Below are positions 59,763 to 64,000 of a DNA stretch of 64,000 bases, piece after piece. Position 1 is the first letter of the stretch. Each line of letters starts with the position of its first letter. The stretch is from Tamarix chinensis (taxonomy: Eukaryota > Streptophyta > Magnoliopsida > Caryophyllales > Tamaricaceae): the NCBI GenBank assembly GCA_030549775.1, contig CM060173.1:3873501-3937500 (forward strand), in the 5' to 3' direction. A program made the position numbers and the translations under genes. Under the pieces are notes generated by a model, which was not told the DNA's origin, did no database searches, and saw nothing but the letters and a program-made list of their open reading frames with translations.

Positions 59763-60180
59763 TCTAAACCCTAAACCCTAAACCCTATAAACCCTAAACC
59801 CTAAACCCCATAAACCCTAAACCCTAAACCCTCTAAACCCTAACCCATAAACCCTAAACCCTCTAAACCCTCTAAACCCTAAACCCTCTAAACCCTAAAC
59901 CCTAAACCCTAAACCCTACACCTTAAACCCTGAACCCCAAACCCCGAACCCCAAACCCCAAACCCCAAACCCCAAACCCCAAACCCTCTAAACCCTAAAC
60001 CCTCTAAACCCTAAACCATCTAAACCCTCTAAACCCTAAACCATATAAACCATATAAACCCTAAACCCTAAACCCTCTAAACCATCTAAACCCTAAACCC
60101 TAAACCCTAAACCCAAACCCTAAACCTAATCCCCAAACCATACAAACCCAAACCCCAAACCCCCTAAACCCTAAACCATC
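59763..60180. repeat. Interstitial telomere-like array (CCCTAAA variants)
   Basis: About 55 tandem units, mostly 7-mers CCCTAAA (plant telomere unit TTTAGGG on the minus strand) mixed with 9-mers CCCTCTAAA, 8-mers CCCATAAA and a block of CCCCAAA at about 59935-59985. All are in one orientation. It sits inside the TA-bounded insertion and not at a chromosome end. Confidence 0.9.
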
Positions 60181-60514
60181 TAATTTCCATCCAAAGGCAT
60201 GCATGTTTCAACAAACGAAAAAAAACATACTAATTAAATATACATTCATTTAATTATACAATATGATTCGAAATTTGACAAAATTAAACCTTACACAAGT
60301 CTGAAAAAAAAACTTCCACTATCGTCTAAACGACAATGAAAATCATCAATGACCAATACCTTCATAAAGTTGAAAAAAAATTACATCCAACTCTGGCCTT
60401 CCATTCCAAAATCTGCCATTCACATATAAAAACTTACATTAGTGCTGAGAACAAACTAAGAATAGGATCTAAATGAACTACAAACAGATATGATTAATGA
60501 AATACCTTCAATAA

Positions 60515-60690
60515 TCAACACTAATCAGAGTAACATTACTCTGATTATTAATCAAATAACATATAGCCATCCTATTAAGATTAACACTACTCTGATTATC
60601 ACTCTGATTAGTAATCAGATTAACATACAACCACCTAACAACACATAAATTACTCTGATTATTACTAATCAGAGTAATCAGACCACCACA
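60515..60690. repeat. TACTCTGATTA-rich short-repeat tract
   Basis: The word actctgattat, or its reverse complement taatcagagta, occurs about eight times in 175 bases in both orientations, giving several small hairpins. Confidence 0.7.
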
Positions 60691-61059
60691 GCAATCAAAA
60701 TACGTATCGACATTGCCATAAAAAACAATTATCAGAAAAAAAAACATATACGAATCAACAGAACATAATCAAAATTGACAAACCTGAATCTGTTTATCCT
60801 TGCCGAATCCAGCTGAAGGCCAATCTCGTGACTCTACTACTGCACATCGACACAACAATCAGAACAAAAATTTGAGATCAAAAATGAAGAGATGCACAAA
60901 AATATAACACACACATACCACAACTGTCGCTGTGTTACCAGATCTGAGTATCGATGAAACCAATTATTTTGAGCTGAGGTAGATAGAAAATGTAAAGAGG
61001 CAGCTTCGACGGACATATATGACGACGATGGAGCGAGCGAGGCAGAGACTGTAGCGGGT

Positions 61060-61480
61060 TGTGGAGAAACGACGACGGAGAGATCCAAAGGGAGAAACGG
61101 CGATGGAGAGAGCGAGTCAGAGACGGCGCGCGGCGGAAATGGAGAAAACTGAGAGGTAGAAGACGAGCGGGTGAGGGTTGGGAGGCTGGAGTGGACGACT
61201 TTCAGCAGGTTAGGGTTAGTGACTCAGGGTTGGGTAGTGGGCAGAGTGTCGGGGGAAAGCTAGAAGGAAAAGAATGTGGGCGACGGAGGGCGACAGAGGG
61301 GCAACCGCGGGGGCGAACGGGCGGCGACCGAGGGGCGAACGAGCGGCGACGGGGAGCGATGGAGAGGGAGAGGCAGGCGCGGAGTGGTGTGGACGTGTGG
61401 TGGTCGGGTGCGAAACAGGAGGAGCGGGGCAGAGGAGCCTCTATTTCTCCGTTTCTAAATCTTCGACCGTTGGATCTAAT
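61060..61480 (+). other. GC-rich, purine-rich segment, coding status unclear
   Basis: G/A-rich with many GGGCGA, GGCGAC and GGAGAG words, in strong contrast to the AT-rich surroundings. Three overlapping plus-strand frames and one minus frame (61088-60837) are open, but each is Arg/Gly- or Ser-rich without a domain. It could be a captured host fragment or simply repeat sequence. Confidence 0.35.
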
Positions 61481-61531
61481 TTAGATCCAACGGTCAGAAA
61501 ACGTTCCTACATTTGTTTATAATAAATGGGT

Positions 61532-61535
<4 letters not shown>

Positions 61536-61606
<71 letters not shown>
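61536..61606. repeat. (AT)n-(GA)n microsatellite
   Basis: About 17 AT units followed by about 18 GA units. Confidence 0.92.
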
Positions 61607-61613
<7 letters not shown>

Positions 61614-62966
61614 TTGATTAATTAGATAAGTATTGTGAGAAATAAGTGGAATAAGTGGCCGGTGATATCTAGTATAAGTGAAACGAGTAAATATATGATG
61701 AGATGTATGATAACATAACCAAGGAACATACTAACTAATAGACGCCATAAATATATGTGGATCCTATTATTATATTAGCATTAAGTATCATAATCTAAAT
61801 TTTTATGTTATTTTAAATGTTCCGTGTAATTTTAGAGTTTTTAAATGTATAATAATTAATAGTATGAATAATATTAATTCTATAATGTGTTCTAAATTCA
61901 TGGCATCGCATGTTCTTCCGTTTCTAAGCATGTTCTAACATTTATTATGAAATAGGGTTTAGTATGATATATCATTTTTCAACATGTGCATGTAATGTCT
62001 TATGCGAGCATGCTATCACTTTTGATATGTTATACTCAATACATATATTGTACTCATACTATACTTTTTATACATTTTGTGTAGGTGTTGTGGTTGTGCT
62101 ACAATTTTCTATTTATGATTCAGCTGATATTATAGTTGTCCGGTAGTAGTTAGGGGCATGACCCGATTTTCTTGGGATCTTGTGCTATTTTCTCTTATTG
62201 TAATTATTACTAAGTTTTGTAACCTTATTGTTTGGGATCGAGTGACAACCCCACTCGATCGCAATGTATGAGTTTACTTTTCAACCTGACATCCGGCATA
62301 GATTGGATATGGGTTATACATTCTCTGTGTCTGATGTAACGGTAATACCCTATATTATTTATTTAGCTTCTTCGAAAACCTTCTACAAAATAAATAAATT
62401 CAGGTATGAAAATGGGGGCATTATAGATTTCCAACTCAAGGAAATACCCATGTGACATCCTCTTAAAGAATATTACATAAACAATCCTCAAAGAAATCAT
62501 ACCAAACTTGTTCCATACGTCTTTCTATTTAAATATATTTATATCACAAAGGTGAACTTATGGTCAAATATAGTAAACATAACCACAAAAACTTGATCAT
62601 TGGTCAAAACTAACATAACATATAAGTATGTTATTATAATTTTTCATATTTTACCAATCCTTAGTATGATTATATGATAATTTCTATTAAAAAAAACAGA
62701 CTTTTGGGGCTTCAATTTGATGCATTATATGATGGAGAAACTTTCATAATTGAGTTTAGTGTGGTTTTTACAAAATAGTGCAAAGTTGAAACAAAATAAA
62801 ATCCACTACTAATTTCACATAAAATTGTATTTTCGCATGTAAGTCATATTACATATCATGTCACACCAAGTATAATAATAAGAAGTCATAAACTTACATA
62901 ATAAATGAAATGTTGAAATTTGTATATATAGGTTTTAAAAATAAGGTAACCATATTTGGAGGGACC

Positions 62967-63580
62967 AGGGATGGCAATGGGTCTTGGATCTGACCTAGAC
63001 CCGCTAGACCCGCCTTATTTTAGCGGGTATGGGTCCATATATACCTTAACAGATCTAGGTTTGGGTCCAATAGTTCTAGACCCAGACCCTACTTGCCAGA
63101 CCCGTTTACTATATATATGTGTGTGTTTATATATATGCATATATAAATATATACTAATATTATGTTTGTCATTATTGTCATAATCTTATTCGAGCTCTTT
63201 ATTCATTTTTTAATTTTATTTTTATATATTTACTTTATAAGTAATATGTACAATATTGTATTCTTAAAGCATGAAAATACTATTTAAAAAGTTAACGTAA
63301 CTATTTTAATATATTTATTTTTTTTACATGGAGGATTTTTTTAACAAAAAATACATATTAAGTTATATAAAACATAAATGTATTTGTATTTACATAGATT
63401 ATTAATTTTTTTTTTAAAATAGCTGGACACATTTAGGACCCGTTTACCCGCTAGACCCGGTAGTTTTGGGTCCGGGTCTAAACTTTTGAGACCCGACAGG
63501 TCTGGATCTAGGTAATATAAATGGGTCTAGGTCTAGGTATGGCTGGACCCAGCCCAGACCCGACCCATTGACATCCCTAG
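62967..63580. mobile_element. hAT-type MITE with 8-bp TSD
   Basis: TSD GAGGGACC at 62959-62966 and 63581-63588, perfect. Left end AGGGATGGCAATGGGTC; the right end in reverse begins CTAGGGATGTCAATGGGTC. Both ends are rich in words such as GGGTCTAGACCC that pair between arms. The centre is AT-rich and non-coding. It has the same terminus style (AGGG.TG) and TSD length as the element at 49979-50270. Confidence 0.9.
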
Positions 63581-63588
63581 GAGGGACC

Positions 63589-64000
63589 AAAATTCAGGAT
63601 ACAACTTATCAATAATTTGTTTGCATCGTCTATCTATCGTATTTGGAGGGAAAGAAGCTGGATGATTTTTTTCAAACTCATTACAAAACCCCCACCCATA
63701 TTCATATTGTTATTTTGAATGAGCTACCTACTACAATTGTGGCCTTTTCCTAATGTAGATCCTCTCACAATTTATGACATATCTAAACATTGTAGGGAAA
63801 AGTTATATGTCTTCTTATAATGAGTATCTTCTACTTTGTATGATTCTATTCAATCAACTTTTGCTTTTGTTTCTTGTACTCGTCTTTCGTTTTGAGAAGT
63901 TAATGAGGTTACGTTGCTTATAAAAAAAAGGTTACCAAGCACCAAAACCTTATACATAGAATATAAGGTATTGAGGCACAAATAATGATTCTATGAAATC
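63589..64000. other. AT-rich sequence to window end, no gene seen
   Basis: No domain-like frame and no repeat boundary visible. Confidence 0.45.

Larger units (their letters stand above)
59615..61535. mobile_element. TA-bounded insertion with weak terminal inverted repeats (type unknown)
   Basis: Both edges abut TA-rich microsatellite: tatatatatatag|GGGAGGGGTC on the left, GGGTGCGC|atatatat on the right. Inward, the left side reads ACAAACATAGGAATTAATCTC...TTGGATTAAAATTTA. The reverse of the right side reads ACAAATGTAGGAACG...CCGTTGGATCTAAATTA, a diverged inverted repeat of about 45 bases. It contains a telomere-like array, a TACTCTGATTA-rich tract and a GC-rich tail (61060-61480). No transposase is seen. 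TA-targeting non-autonomous elements are known in plants, but I cannot assign this one. Confidence 0.55.
56589..62425 (+). mobile_element. Solo LTR of family A with 5-bp TSD, interrupted by a nested element
   Basis: Starts TGTAATACCTTATTTTTCCC and ends AAAATGGGGGCATTATA. The 5-bp flanks are GATTT at 56584-56588 and GATTT at 62426-62430, identical. It contains no gag-pol, so it is a solo LTR, which usually forms by recombination between the two LTRs of a full element. The total is 5.8 kb; without the nested segment (59615-61535) the LTR is about 3.9 kb, long even for plant Ty3/gypsy elements. It also holds a 145-bp tandem repeat. Lineage is not shown by any protein. Confidence 0.75.

Noticed and set aside
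61059..61522. Arg/Gly-rich plus-strand frames as a possible captured gene
   Set aside because: Three frames are open at once and none has a domain; kept only as an unclear segment.
1..64000. Search for tRNA, rRNA, CRISPR arrays or bacterial-type operons
   Set aside because: None seen; the gene structure and repeats are those of a plant nuclear genome.

Overview
This is nuclear DNA from a flowering plant, most likely a eudicot. It holds two intron-containing plant genes, canonical GT-AG introns, plant-type telomere-like CCCTAAA repeats, and many plant transposons. The species cannot be fixed from the sequence. Host coding sequence is about 3.8 kb. The rest is introns and mobile-element remains in an AT-rich background.

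1-7.2 kb: the end of a long LTR (to 901), a decayed PIF/Harbinger DNA transposon (about 2.2-4.9 kb), and AT-rich DNA with microsatellites. 7.2-13.2 kb: one L1-type LINE on the minus strand, full length, bounded by a perfect 16-bp target-site duplication, with both ORFs disabled. 14.1-20.1 kb: a two-exon armadillo-repeat gene on the plus strand. Its 4.8-kb intron carries a perfect 130-bp tandem duplication, a Stowaway MITE and a reversed Ty3/gypsy gag fragment. 21.7-40.7 kb: an 11-exon gene on the minus strand for a GBF-interacting-protein-1-like protein (858 aa predicted). It converges on the ARM gene. Its introns hold MITEs, three to four copies of an unnamed repeat, an hAT deletion derivative, and a TRIM retroelement whose left LTR was split by an hAT transposon.

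40.7-64 kb: no host gene found. This is a mosaic of long LTRs of one family (start TGTAATACC or similar, end GGGGGTGTTACA or similar), in both orientations and without internal gag-pol. One is a solo LTR (56589-62425) with a 5-bp TSD (GATTT), containing a 145-bp tandem repeat and a TA-bounded insertion that carries a telomere-like array. Two MITEs with 8-bp TSDs, a 27-bp-period minisatellite, pyrimidine-rich blocks and trinucleotide arrays fill the remainder.

The two host genes are not obviously linked in function: one is a probable protein-interaction scaffold, the other a probable transcription co-regulator. I found no gene cluster, CRISPR array, tRNA or rRNA. The most distinctive content is the layered transposon history: hAT inside TRIM inside an intron, and a TA-targeted element with telomere-like repeats inside a solo LTR.
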